A stretch of DNA of 64,000 bases from Streptomyces katrae (GTDB lineage: Bacteria; Actinomycetota; Actinomycetes; Streptomycetales; Streptomycetaceae): assembly GCF_000717655.1 (NCBI RefSeq), contig NZ_JNZY01000016.1, forward strand, positions 1-64,000. The letters run 5' to 3'. The stretch's first letter is position 1. Each line of letters begins with the position of its first letter. Under the pieces are notes generated by a model. It made no database searches, was not told where the DNA came from, and worked only from the letters and a program-made list of their open reading frames with translations. Both the position numbers and the translations under genes were made by a program. This document shows positions 18,272 through 27,381 of this stretch, piece after piece.

Positions 18272-20516
18272 AGGTGATGTTTCCCACCGGTATCCGTCCG
18301 GACAGCCTGGGCGCCACCGCCGTGTACCTCCTGCCTGCAGAAACGGTACGCACAGCCTGGCCGAGGGCCTTGCGGGACCCGACCAGCACGACGAGTTTCT
18401 TCGCCCTGGTCACCGCCGTGTAGAGCAAGTTGCGCTGGAGCATCATCCAAGCCCCGGTGGTGACCGGGATCACCACGGCCGGATATTCGCTCCCCTGGGA
18501 CCGGTGGATGGTGACGGCGTACGCATGGGCCAGCTCGTCCAGTTCGGTGAACTCGTAGCCGACCTCCTCGTCCTCCTCCGTCCGCACCGTCAGCCGCTGC
18601 TCGTCCACGTCGAGGGCGGTGACCACGCCGACCGTGCCGTTGAAGACGCCGTTGGCGCCCTTCTCGTAGTTGTTGCGGATCTGGGTGACCTTGTCGCCGA
18701 CCCGGAAGACCCGGCCGCCGAACCGCTTCTCGGGCAGGTTGGGCCGGGCCGGCGTGATGGCCTGCTGGAGCAGGCCGTTGAGGTTTCCGGCGCCGGCGGG
18801 GCCGCGGTGCATGGGCGCGAGCACCTGGATGTCGCGGCGCGGGTCCAGCCCGAACCGGGCCGGAATCCTGCGGGCCGCCACGTCGACGGCGAGCCGCCCG
18901 GCCTCCTCGGTGTCCTCCTCCGGGAACAGGAAGAAGTCCGGCAGCCCGTCGGTGAGCGGCGGCAGGCCCGTGTTGATCCGGTGGGCGTTGGTGACCACGC
19001 CCGACTGCTGGGCCTGCCGGAAGATCCTGGTCAGCCGGACCGCGGGCACCGGCCCGCCCTCGGCGAGCAGGTCCCGCAGCACCTCCCCGGCGCCGACCGA
19101 GGGCAGCTGGTCCACATCACCGACCAGCAACAGGTGCGCACCCGGTGCCACTGCCTTGACCAGCTTGTTCGCCAGCAACAGGTCCAGCATCGAGGCCTCG
19201 TCGACGACCACCAGATCCGCGTCCAGCGGGCGTTCCCGGTCGTACGCCGCGTCCCCGCCCGGCTTGAGCTCCAGCAGGCGGTGCACGGTGGACGCCTCGG
19301 CGCCGGTGAGCTCCGCGAGCCGTTTCGCGGCCCGGCCGGTGGGCGCGGCGAGCACGACCTTGGCCTTCTTGGCCCGGGCCAGCTCCACGATCGAGCGCAC
19401 GGTGAACGACTTCCCGCAGCCCGGCCCGCCGGTGAGGACGGCCACTCTGCGGGTCAGCGCCAGTCGGACGGCATCCCGCTGCTCGGGGGCCAGCTCGGCC
19501 CCGGTGCGCCCGGCCAGCCAGCCCAGGGCCTTGTCCCAGTCCACGTCCCGGAAGCCCGGCATCCGGTCTTCGTCGGCGTTCAGCAGCCGCCGGACCTGCC
19601 CGACCAGCGAGAGTTCGGCGCGGTGGAAGGGCACCAGGTACACGGCGGTGAGCGGGTCCGGGCCGCCCTGCGGATCCGGCACGGATTCCCGTACGACGCC
19701 CTCCGGGTCGGCGGCGAGCTCGGCCAGGCATTCGATGACGAGTCCGGTGTCCACCTGGAGCAGCTTGACCCCGTCGGCGATCAGCCGCTCCTCGGGCAGG
19801 AAGCAGTGTCCCTGGTCGGTGGACTGGGACAGGGCGTACTGGAGCCCGGCCTTGACCCGTTCGGGGCTGTCGTGCGGTATGCCGACGGCCTGGGCGATCC
19901 GGTCGGCGGTGAGGAAGCCGATGCCCCACACGTCGGCTGCGAGCCGGTACGGCTGGTTCTTGACCACCGAGATGGAGGCGTCGGCGTACTTCTTGTAGAT
20001 CCGGACCGCGATGGAGGTGGAGACGCCGACGCCCTGGAGGAAGACCATGACCTCCTTGATCGCCTTCTGCTCCTCCCACGCGGCGCCGATCAGCTTGGTC
20101 CGCTTGGGGCCGAGCCCGGGCACCTCGATCAGCCGCTTCGGCTCGGCCTCGATGACGTCGAGGGTGTCGGTGCCGAAGTGCTCCACGATCCGGTCGGCGA
20201 TCTTCGGGCCGATTCCCTTGATCAGGCCCGAGCCGAGGTAGCGGCGTATGCCCTGGATGGTCGCGGGGAGCACGGTGCGGTAGTTCTCCACCGTGAACTG
20301 CTTGCCGTACTGGGGGTGGGAGCCCCAGCGGCCCTCCATGCGCAGCGATTCGCCGGGCTGGGCCCCGAGCAGGGAGCCGACGACCGTGAGCAGGTCCCCG
20401 CTGCCGCGGCCGGTGTCGACCCGGGCGACCGTGTACCCGCTCTCCTCGTTGGCGTAGGTGATGCGCTCGAGCACCCCCTCGACCACGGCCAGCTGCACCG
20501 CCCCGTTGATTGCCAT
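18270..20516 (-). CDS. recD2: RecD2-type SF1B DNA helicase
   Basis: This 748-residue 5'-3' helicase belongs to the RecD-like family that works without RecBC. The N-terminal third holds an OB-like region and helix-hairpin-helix motifs (IKGIGPKIADRIVEHFG, EVPGLGPKRTKLIG). Walker A is TGGPGCGKSFT near residue 367, motif II is VVDEASMLD, GDVDQLPSVGAG is motif III, and the C-terminus has YAVTIHRSQGSEYPAV and LYTAVTRAKK (motifs V-VI). Length matches RecD2. It acts in DNA repair and replication restart. It is oriented like citA but separated by 182 bp. Confidence 0.92.
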   Translation of the reverse strand: MAINGAVQLAVVEGVLERITYANEESGYTVARVDTGRGSGDLLTVVGSLLGAQPGESLRMEGRWGSHPQYGKQFTVENYRTVLPATIQGIRRYLGSGLIKGIGPKIADRIVEHFGTDTLDVIEAEPKRLIEVPGLGPKRTKLIGAAWEEQKAIKEVMVFLQGVGVSTSIAVRIYKKYADASISVVKNQPYRLAADVWGIGFLTADRIAQAVGIPHDSPERVKAGLQYALSQSTDQGHCFLPEERLIADGVKLLQVDTGLVIECLAELAADPEGVVRESVPDPQGGPDPLTAVYLVPFHRAELSLVGQVRRLLNADEDRMPGFRDVDWDKALGWLAGRTGAELAPEQRDAVRLALTRRVAVLTGGPGCGKSFTVRSIVELARAKKAKVVLAAPTGRAAKRLAELTGAEASTVHRLLELKPGGDAAYDRERPLDADLVVVDEASMLDLLLANKLVKAVAPGAHLLLVGDVDQLPSVGAGEVLRDLLAEGGPVPAVRLTRIFRQAQQSGVVTNAHRINTGLPPLTDGLPDFFLFPEEDTEEAGRLAVDVAARRIPARFGLDPRRDIQVLAPMHRGPAGAGNLNGLLQQAITPARPNLPEKRFGGRVFRVGDKVTQIRNNYEKGANGVFNGTVGVVTALDVDEQRLTVRTEEDEEVGYEFTELDELAHAYAVTIHRSQGSEYPAVVIPVTTGAWMMLQRNLLYTAVTRAKKLVVLVGSRKALGQAVRTVSAGRRYTAVAPRLSGRIPVGNIT

Positions 20517-20583
20517 GGCAATGAAAGTACCGCCCGCCGCCGACAGCCCGTCAGGCCTGTGGACAACCCGGCAAAAACCCAGA

Positions 20584-20613
20584 AGGGGGTCCGGCCTCGC
20601 GGCCGGACCCCCT
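20584..20613. terminator. Perfect hairpin in the divergent recD2 upstream region
   Basis: AGGGGGTCCGGCC pairs perfectly with GGCCGGACCCCCT around a TCGC loop (13 bp). On the minus strand it is followed about ten bases later by a run of five T. It lies in the 5' region of recD2, so it is either an attenuator or the end of an unannotated minus-strand transcript. Confidence 0.6.
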
Positions 20614-20805
20614 CACGGTTACCCCTCCCGTGCCGGACTTCCCGATCCCCCCAGATCCCTCCCCGGAAGTGCCGACGCACCATACGACCCGCTGCCCCGT
20701 CCGGGGGTTGCACACGGAATCGGAACTTTACGTTTCCGTTACTTACAGGCGCGCCGGGGCGGGTCCGAAGTGCCCTTGAACCACCACAGAAGTAGCGTTT
20801 CCGGC

Positions 20806-21333
20806 ATGAGCGAACCTTCATTCCAGGACGACGTGCTCGGCGAGCTGGGCCCCGGCGGGCTGACCGAGATCGCCGGCCTGCTCGGCACCGACGCGGCGGG
20901 CGCCCGGGAGACCGTCGCGACCACGGTCGGCGCCATGGCCGGCGGCCTCCGGGAGAAGGCGGACGCCGCGGGCGCCGGCGACGACGAGGTCCGCCAGGCC
21001 TTCGCCGAGGTCGCCGAGCCCCCGCTGAAGGGTGTGGCCACGCTCGGCGGCGGGCTGCTCGGCGGCGGGGTGATGGCCGGAGTGCTGGCCAAGGTGAGCA
21101 AGCCGGCCGCCGCGGCGGTCTCCAAGAAGACCGGCATCCCCCCGGCCACCGTCAGCCGCGTCATCGAACTGCTGATCCCCGTGCTGCTGACGGTCTTCGC
21201 CAAGCGCGCGGCCGTCGGCGAGGGCGCCGCCGCCGGCACCCCGGCTCCCGGAGCCGCGCCGGGAGCCGCCCCGGCGGAGGGCGGCGGACTCGGCGACCTG
21301 CCGGGCCGGATCCTGGGCGGCGGCAGGCAGTAG
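20806..21333 (+). CDS. DUF937 family protein
   Basis: This 175-residue protein matches the DUF937 pattern of alternating short helices: ELGPGGLTEIAGLLGTDAAG and a glycine-rich centre (ATLGGGLLGGGVMAGVLAK). A second repeat-like helix region (KKTGIPPATVSRVIELLIPV) is followed by a flexible Ala/Pro/Gly tail ending in LPGRILGGGRQ. The family is usually cytoplasmic and of unknown function. Only a weak ribosome site precedes the ATG. The next gene follows within 20 bp. Confidence 0.8.
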   Translation: MSEPSFQDDVLGELGPGGLTEIAGLLGTDAAGARETVATTVGAMAGGLREKADAAGAGDDEVRQAFAEVAEPPLKGVATLGGGLLGGGVMAGVLAKVSKPAAAAVSKKTGIPPATVSRVIELLIPVLLTVFAKRAAVGEGAAAGTPAPGAAPGAAPAEGGGLGDLPGRILGGGRQ

Positions 21334-21352
21334 CCCGCTACCCTGGGGCGCC

Positions 21353-21883
21353 ATGGAGCCCCCTGCTGACAACTCCGCCGCAGCGGTGCGGCTGCGGGAC
21401 CCCCAGCCCGGGGAGCTGGGCTGGATCGTGCAGCGGCACGGCGCGCTGTACGCCGCCGAGTACGGCTGGAACGCGGACTTCGAGGGCCTGGTGGCCCGGA
21501 TCGTCGCGGACTTCGCCGAGGACCACGACCCGTATCTGGAGCGGGTCTGGATCGCCGAGCTGGGCGGCCGGCCGGTCGGCTCGGTGATGTGCGTCCGCGA
21601 GGACGGCTCGCCCGGTACGGCGCGGCTGAGACTGCTCCTCGTCGAGCCCGGGGGCCGCGGCCACGGCATCGGGTCCCTCCTCGTCGACACCGTCGTCGCG
21701 TTCGCCCGCTCGGTCGGCTACCGCGAGCTGGTGCTGTGGACCAACGACGTACTGGCCTCGGCCCGTTCCCTCTACGAACGCGCCGGGTTCACCCTGGTCG
21801 CCGAGCGCCCGCACCGCTCGTACGGCGTCACGCTCACGGGGCAGGACTGGCGGCTGCCGCTGCAGGAGGACTCACCGCACTGA
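21353..21883 (+). CDS. GNAT-family N-acetyltransferase
   Basis: This 176-residue acetyltransferase has GSVMCVREDG leading into ARLRLLLVEPGGRGHGIGSL, the acetyl-CoA pyrophosphate loop (RGHGIG). LYERAGFTLVAERPH is the usual C-terminal beta-alpha element. The acceptor is unknown. Its last 50 bp overlap, on the opposite strand, the 3' end of the permease gene. Confidence 0.88.
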   Translation: MEPPADNSAAAVRLRDPQPGELGWIVQRHGALYAAEYGWNADFEGLVARIVADFAEDHDPYLERVWIAELGGRPVGSVMCVREDGSPGTARLRLLLVEPGGRGHGIGSLLVDTVVAFARSVGYRELVLWTNDVLASARSLYERAGFTLVAERPHRSYGVTLTGQDWRLPLQEDSPH

Positions 21884-22790
21884 CCGCCGCGTTACCGCCC
21901 TGCGCCGCGCCGCCGCCCTTCGTACGGGTTCCCGCGCGGGCGGGGGCCAGCGAGGTCATGCCCACCCCGCCGACCAGCAGCAGCGCAGCCACCCAGCGCA
22001 GTCCCGAGACGCCCTCACCGAGGACCAGCGCCGCCGAGGACATCCCGAACACCGGCACCAGCAGCGAGAACGGCGCGACCGAGGAGGCCGGGTAGCGCTT
22101 CAGCAGGTGGTTCCAGGCGCCGAAGCCGAACACGGTGGACACCCAGGCCACGTACCCGATGACCGCGATCCCGGACCAGTCCAGCCCGCGCAGCGCGGCC
22201 AGGTCCCGCTCGGGCCCCTCCAGCAGGAGCGAGAGCCCGAACAGCGGCAGCACCGGGACGGTGCACACCCAGACCATGAAGTTCAGCGCATCGGGCGGGG
22301 AAGCCTTCCGCGTCAGCACGTTGGACACGCCCCAGCAAGCGGCGGCCGCGACGACCAGCGTGAAGCCGAGCACCGGCCCGGAGGTGCCCCCGTCCACGGC
22401 GGCGACGGCGATCCCGGCGAGCGCCACGGCCATGCCGGCGATGCGGACCCGTCCGGGCCGCTCGCGCAGGACGAGGGAGGCGAGGACGGCGGTGAAGACG
22501 GACTGGACCTGGAGCACGAGGGAGGACAGCCCGGCCGGCATCCCCGCGGCCATGCCGGTGAACAGGAGGCCGAACTTGGCGACGCCGAGGGCCACTCCGA
22601 CCGCGATGATCCACTTCCAGGCGGTCTTGGGCCGGCCGACGAAGAACACGGCGGGCAGCGCGGCGACGAGGAAGCGGAGAGCCGACAGGAGCAGCGGCGG
22701 GAAGTGGCCGAGACCGATCTCGATGACGACGAAGTTGAAGCCCCAGACGGCGGCGACGAGTACGGCGAGTGCAGTGTGAACGGGACGCAT
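21834..22790 (-). CDS. EamA/DMT-family permease
   Basis: This 318-residue inner-membrane protein has ten predicted helices in two EamA repeats. The first begins LAVLVAAVWGFNFVVIEIGL and the second begins after the internal GFTLVVAAAACWGVSNVLTR. It probably exports amino acids or metabolites. The ATG at 22790 starts directly before the first helix. It diverges from the LysR gene at 22902, a common exporter-regulator arrangement. The C-terminal alanine/proline tail is encoded in the segment that overlaps the GNAT gene. Confidence 0.88.
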   Translation of the reverse strand: MRPVHTALAVLVAAVWGFNFVVIEIGLGHFPPLLLSALRFLVAALPAVFFVGRPKTAWKWIIAVGVALGVAKFGLLFTGMAAGMPAGLSSLVLQVQSVFTAVLASLVLRERPGRVRIAGMAVALAGIAVAAVDGGTSGPVLGFTLVVAAAACWGVSNVLTRKASPPDALNFMVWVCTVPVLPLFGLSLLLEGPERDLAALRGLDWSGIAVIGYVAWVSTVFGFGAWNHLLKRYPASSVAPFSLLVPVFGMSSAALVLGEGVSGLRWVAALLLVGGVGMTSLAPARAGTRTKGGGAAQGGNAAVSAVSPPAAAAASPAP

Positions 22791-22901
22791 GCTTCGAGCA
22801 TCGGCGGCGCAACCATGTAGCACCAGCGCGGATTTCTTCCGGGATGGATGAAGCACTGCTTACGGGTGACCGGCGGTCCGGCGATGCCTACGATGGGCCG
22901 C

Positions 22902-23876
22902 ATGCTCGACCTCTCCCGGCTGCGCGCCCTGCACGCCGTCTCCGTCCACGGCTCCGTCGCGGGCGCGGCGGCCGCCCTCGGCTACACCCCTTCCGCCGTG
23001 TCCCAGCAGATCGCCAAACTGGAGCGGGAGACCCGGACCACGCTGCTGGAGCGGCGCGGGCGGGGGGTCGCGCTCACCGAGGAGGCCCGGCATCTCGCCG
23101 AGACCGCCCGGGAGTTGCTGGCGATCGTGGAGCGCGCCGAGACCACCCTGGAGGAGCGGCGCGGGCAGCCGAGCGGGCTGCTGACGGTGGCCGCCTTCGC
23201 CTCGGCGGCGCGCGGCCTCCTGCCCGGGGTGCTCGCCGATCTCGCGCGCCGGCATCCCGCGCTGGACGTGCGCCTCACGGAGGTCGACCCCCATCTGTCG
23301 GTGGACCTGGTGGCCCGGGGGGTCACCGATCTGGCGGTGGCCCACGACTGGGACATCGCCCCGCTGCCGGCCCCGGAGGGCGTCGAGCAGGCGGTCATCG
23401 GGGACGACCCCTGCGACCTGGTGGTGCCGCACGACCACCCGTTCACCGCACGGGCGGTCATCCGCAGGGCCGACCTCGGCGGCCAGCGCTGGGTCTGCCA
23501 GCCGCCCGGCCGGGTCTGCCACGACTGGCTGATGCGGACGCTGCGCACGGCCGGGTTCGAGCCCGACATCGCGCACGTGGCCGAGGAGAACCACACCATC
23601 GTCGCGCTGGTCGCGGCCGGGCTCGGGGTGGCCGTCGTACCCCGCCTGGGCACCGGGGCGCTGCCGCCGGGAGCGGTGGCCGTACCGCTGGAGCCCGGCC
23701 CCGTACGCAGGTTGTACGCCCTGTGGCGGACGGGGGCGGCCCGCCGGCCGGCGATCACCGAGGCGGTGCGGACCCTGCAGGAGCACTGGGCCCAAGCAGC
23801 CTCGGGCCGCTTGGCGGCACCCCTTCCGGGGGACCTCCCGAGTGTCCGCGGCGCCGGGGGCGCGGCCCGGCAGTAG
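22902..23876 (+). CDS. LysR-family regulator
   Basis: This 324-residue regulator has the N-terminal winged helix (MLDLSRLRALHAVSVHGSVA, then AAALGYTPSAVSQQIAKLER), followed by a LysR substrate domain. I chose the ATG at 22902 because the conserved first helix begins there. An ATG at 22848 would add 18 residues including a TTA codon, a rare bldA-dependent codon in Streptomyces. The palindrome AAGCACTGCTT (22851-22861) lies between it and the permease and is a candidate binding site. It probably controls the divergent EamA gene. Confidence 0.87.
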   Translation: MLDLSRLRALHAVSVHGSVAGAAAALGYTPSAVSQQIAKLERETRTTLLERRGRGVALTEEARHLAETARELLAIVERAETTLEERRGQPSGLLTVAAFASAARGLLPGVLADLARRHPALDVRLTEVDPHLSVDLVARGVTDLAVAHDWDIAPLPAPEGVEQAVIGDDPCDLVVPHDHPFTARAVIRRADLGGQRWVCQPPGRVCHDWLMRTLRTAGFEPDIAHVAEENHTIVALVAAGLGVAVVPRLGTGALPPGAVAVPLEPGPVRRLYALWRTGAARRPAITEAVRTLQEHWAQAASGRLAAPLPGDLPSVRGAGGAARQ

Positions 23877-23886
23877 GGTCCGGCGC

Positions 23887-25785
23887 GTGTCGTACCACGC
23901 GTCCCGCAGGTCCCTGCTCACCGCGGCCGCCATGGCCGCCGTCACGGCCGCCGGGGTGGCCTCGTACGCCGTGGGCGGTGGCCCGGGCGGCGAGGGCGGC
24001 GAACCGCACGCCGACGACCCCCGCCCGGGCGACCGCCCGCCCGGCCGGGCGCCCGACCGGGCGGCGCTGCGCCGTCTGGTGGCCGGGATGAGCCTGGCCG
24101 AGAAGGCCGGGCAGCTCTTCGTCTCCCGCGCGTACGGACATTCGGCGACCGACCCCGACCCGGCGGACGCCGAGCAGAACCTGAAGCTGTTCGGGGTGCG
24201 CACGGCCGCGGAGCTGGTCGCCCGCTACCACCTCGGCGGGATCATCTACTTCTCCTGGGCCCACAACACCCGTGGCCCGCAGCAGATCGCCGAGCTGTCG
24301 GCCGCCCTCCAGCGGGCGGCAGCCGGCACCGGTTCCGGCATCCCGCTGATGCTCTCCACCGACCAGGAGCACGGCGCCGTGGCGCGCATCGGCAAGCCGG
24401 CGACGCTGCTGCCGGGGGCGATGGCGCTGGGCGCGCGGCACGGCGCGAGCGGTACGGGCGGTACGGGTGGCAGTACGGGTGGTACCGGCCCCGGCTCCGA
24501 TTCCGCGGCCACCGCCGAGGCCCGCCGCGCCGCGCGCATCGCGGGCGCCGAGCTGGCCGCGATGGGAATCCGGCAGGACTACGCGCCGGTGGCCGACGTG
24601 AACGTCAACCCGGCCAACCCGGTGATCGGCGTACGGTCCTTCGGCGCCGATCCCCAGGCGGTGGCGGCCTTGGTCGCCGCCCAGGTCCGCGGCTACCAGG
24701 GCGCCGGGGTCGCCGCCACCGCCAAGCACTTCCCCGGCCACGGGGACACCGAGACCGACAGCCACGTCGGGCTGCCGGTGATGCGGCACACCCGGGCCCA
24801 GTGGGAGGAGCTCGACGAGCCGCCGTTCCGGGCGGCGGTGGAGGCGGGCGTCGACGCCGTCATGACCGCGCACATCGTCTTCCCCGCGCTCGACCCGTCG
24901 GGGGACCCGGCGACCCTCTCGAGACCGATCGTGACCGGCATCCTGCGAGAACGCCTGGGCTTCCGCGGGGTGGTGGTCACCGACGCCCTCGACATGGCCG
25001 GGGTCCGCCAGAAGTACGGGGACGACCGGGTCCCGGTACTGGCCCTGAAGGCGGGCTGCGACCAGCTGCTGAACCCGCCGGACCTGGGCCTCGCGCACCG
25101 CAGCGTGCTCGCGGCGGTGGAGGCGGGCGAGCTGACGCAGGACCGGATCGATGAGTCGGTGCTGCGGATCCTCGAACTGAAGGCCCGCCGGGGCCTGTTC
25201 GACGCGGCGCACACCGCCGCCGGACAGATGGACGCGATGGTGGGGATCCCGGCGCATCTGAGCGCCGCCGACGAGATCGCGGCGGGTACGACGACCCTGC
25301 TGGCCAATCCCGTGAAACTGCTGCCCCTGGATGCGACGACCGGGCCCCGGGTGCTGGTCACCGGGACCGACCCGGCCTCCCCCAGCGGTACGACAGGGCC
25401 CCCTACGGCGGTACTGGCCCGGGAGCTGACCGCCCTGGGCTGCCGTGCGAGGGCCGTACCGCCCGCCCGGGCGGTGGCCGCGGCTCCCGGCAACGCGGCG
25501 GTGCTGGTGTGCACGTACAACGTCCCGGAGGGGGACGATCCGCAGCGCACGCTGGTCACGGAGCTGCTGGCCACCGGGGTGCCGGTCGTCGTGGTGGCGA
25601 TCCGCAATCCGTACGACCCGGCCCGGCTGCCCACCTGCGCGGCGGAGCTGGCGACGTACACCTGGACGGACGTGGAGATGCGGGCGGCGGCCCGGGTGGT
25701 CACCGGGGCGGCCCGGCCCTCGGGCCGCCTCCCGGTCCCGGTGCCGGGCCGCTACCCGCTGGGCCACGGGCTGTCGTACGACTGA
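23887..25785 (+). CDS. Exported GH3 beta-N-acetylhexosaminidase (NagZ-type)
   Basis: This 632-residue glycoside hydrolase family 3 enzyme is exported. The N-terminus (HASRRSLLTAAAMAAVTAAG) has a twin-arginine-like signal. The barrel domain holds AKHFPGHGDTETDSH near residue 278, the NagZ-type His-Asp acid/base motif, and VVVTDALDMAGV with the nucleophile aspartate near residue 366. A second alpha/beta domain follows. It likely releases N-acetylglucosamine from peptidoglycan or chitin fragments outside the membrane. A Gly/Thr-rich insert (GTGGTGGSTGGTGPG) lies near residues 188-202. The GTG at 23887 is 11 bp after the LysR stop. Confidence 0.88.
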   Translation: MSYHASRRSLLTAAAMAAVTAAGVASYAVGGGPGGEGGEPHADDPRPGDRPPGRAPDRAALRRLVAGMSLAEKAGQLFVSRAYGHSATDPDPADAEQNLKLFGVRTAAELVARYHLGGIIYFSWAHNTRGPQQIAELSAALQRAAAGTGSGIPLMLSTDQEHGAVARIGKPATLLPGAMALGARHGASGTGGTGGSTGGTGPGSDSAATAEARRAARIAGAELAAMGIRQDYAPVADVNVNPANPVIGVRSFGADPQAVAALVAAQVRGYQGAGVAATAKHFPGHGDTETDSHVGLPVMRHTRAQWEELDEPPFRAAVEAGVDAVMTAHIVFPALDPSGDPATLSRPIVTGILRERLGFRGVVVTDALDMAGVRQKYGDDRVPVLALKAGCDQLLNPPDLGLAHRSVLAAVEAGELTQDRIDESVLRILELKARRGLFDAAHTAAGQMDAMVGIPAHLSAADEIAAGTTTLLANPVKLLPLDATTGPRVLVTGTDPASPSGTTGPPTAVLARELTALGCRARAVPPARAVAAAPGNAAVLVCTYNVPEGDDPQRTLVTELLATGVPVVVVAIRNPYDPARLPTCAAELATYTWTDVEMRAAARVVTGAARPSGRLPVPVPGRYPLGHGLSYD

Positions 25786-25844
25786 GTACGCCCTGGAACC
25801 AAGGACCAGGACCGGGGTCAGCCGTACTGCCCTCCCGTGGCCCC

Positions 25845-25861
25845 CCCGGGCCCTGCCCGGG
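25845..25861. terminator. Short hairpin between convergent genes
   Basis: CCCGGG-ccctg-CCCGGG forms a 6-bp stem directly before the S37 peptidase stop, between convergent genes. It is a weak candidate terminator. Confidence 0.35.
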
Positions 25862-25863
25862 AG

Positions 25864-27297
25864 CTACGGCCGCAGTTGCGGCTCGCGCTCCATCTCCTTC
25901 TGGTCCAGCACCGCGTCGGGCTTCGCCAGCGGCGTCGCCCGGCCCGCGTCGGCGAGCGCGGCGGCCGGGGCGACCCCGGCCCACTGCAGGATCTTCTGCG
26001 TGGCCAGCGCCTTCTCGCCCTCCTGGAGCTTGGCGACGTTGGCCCCGTGGTTGGCGCCGGGCGCGATCATCACGTAGCTGTCGCGGACGGTGTAGCCGAG
26101 GTGGAACGGTTCGGCACCCCACGGGTCGTTCTGCCCGTACACGAACAGCATCTGGTTGGCGTTGTTCTTCACCCAGTTGTCCACCTCCGCCATGACCCCC
26201 GGCTGGAAGGTCATCGGGATCTCGCGCGGCACGAAGTTGCGCGGCGGCTGGTAGCCGTAGCGGCTCAGGCTCCCCAGGTGCGGCTGCTTGATGTCGGGCG
26301 AACCGAGCTGCGTACCCGCCTGGTAGTAGTACGGCGTGTACGTCTCGAGGCCCTGGTCGGCGTAGGCCGAGAAGCCGGAGATCGTGTCTATCGAGTCCCA
26401 GATCTCCTGGTCGCTCGCGGTCGCGGCGGCCGGGATGGAGGCGCAGTCGGCGAGCAGGCTGTACTGCCAGAAGGCCCACACGTAGTCGAGCACGACGGCC
26501 TCGTAGGCCTTGTCGAGGTTGCCGACGGTGGTGAAGGTCCAGCCGTTCTCGGCTGCGGCGGCCGCGTACTTGGCCTCGAGCGGCTCACGGCGGACGAGCG
26601 CCTCGCGCTGCACCGCGTTCAGCTTGTCGCGGCACTCCTTGGTGCCGACCTTGGCGAAGAACCGGTCGTACGCCGAGTCCTCCTTGTTGACGACGTCGTT
26701 GGGCGCGACGTACGCGACGACACCGTCCATGTCACGCGGGTAGTAGCGCTCGTAGTACGTCGCCGTCATACCGCCCTTGCTGCCGCCCGTGGCGAGCCAG
26801 TTCTTCTTGTAGACCTTCTTCAGGGCGGTGAAGATCCGGTGCTGGTCGCTGGCGGCCTGCCAGATGTCCAGGTTCGCCCAGTTGGCCGGGTCGGGCCGGG
26901 AGGGCGTGAAGAAACGGTACTCCAGCGACACCTGGTTGCCGTCGACGATGGTCGTCGGCTCGCTGCGGCGCGGGTTGGTGTTGACGTTGTAGCCGGAGGT
27001 GAAGAACACCGTGGGCCGGGAGACGTCCTTGTGCAGCAGGGTGAGGCGCTGCTTGAAGGTGCCCTTCGACGGGTTCCGGTGGTCGACCGGCTGTTCGTAG
27101 TTCAGTACGAAGAAGCGGTACCCGGGGTACTCCTTCTCCTCGATCAGGCTCATCCCCGCAATGGCGAGGATCTCGTCCTTGATGTCCGTCGCGGCGGACG
27201 GCCCTGCGGCGGTGGCCGCCTGAGCCGTGAAGCCGGCTGCGCCCATGGTGCCGATCAGCACCACGAGCGACAGCAGCCAGCCGAGCGTCTTGCGCAT
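25864..27297 (-). CDS. Secreted S37-family tripeptidyl aminopeptidase
   Basis: This 477-residue exported serine peptidase has a signal peptide at residues 1-31 (LGWLLSLVVLIGTMGAAGF, cleavage near AQA). It shows the S37 (PS-10) hallmark TGGSKGGMTATYYERYYPRD with the nucleophile serine near residue 171. LFVYGQNDPWGAEPF and MIAPGANHGANV carry the likely Asp and His of the triad. It probably removes tripeptides from proteins outside the cell. The basic/acidic tail after residue 450 is not conserved. It is monocistronic, with 84 bp to the upstream gene. Confidence 0.88.
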   Translation of the reverse strand: MRKTLGWLLSLVVLIGTMGAAGFTAQAATAAGPSAATDIKDEILAIAGMSLIEEKEYPGYRFFVLNYEQPVDHRNPSKGTFKQRLTLLHKDVSRPTVFFTSGYNVNTNPRRSEPTTIVDGNQVSLEYRFFTPSRPDPANWANLDIWQAASDQHRIFTALKKVYKKNWLATGGSKGGMTATYYERYYPRDMDGVVAYVAPNDVVNKEDSAYDRFFAKVGTKECRDKLNAVQREALVRREPLEAKYAAAAAENGWTFTTVGNLDKAYEAVVLDYVWAFWQYSLLADCASIPAAATASDQEIWDSIDTISGFSAYADQGLETYTPYYYQAGTQLGSPDIKQPHLGSLSRYGYQPPRNFVPREIPMTFQPGVMAEVDNWVKNNANQMLFVYGQNDPWGAEPFHLGYTVRDSYVMIAPGANHGANVAKLQEGEKALATQKILQWAGVAPAAALADAGRATPLAKPDAVLDQKEMEREPQLRP

Positions 27298-27381
27298 TCA
27301 CCCTCCCCTGAGTTCACTTCGGTCGCCCGTGAACCTAGCGGGGTCAACGCATCGCTGACCAGACCTAGTTGGGTCGCTCGT

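Noticed and set aside
25845..25861. CCCGGG hairpin as a strong terminator
   Set aside because: The 6-bp stem is too common in GC-rich DNA to claim more than a weak candidate.
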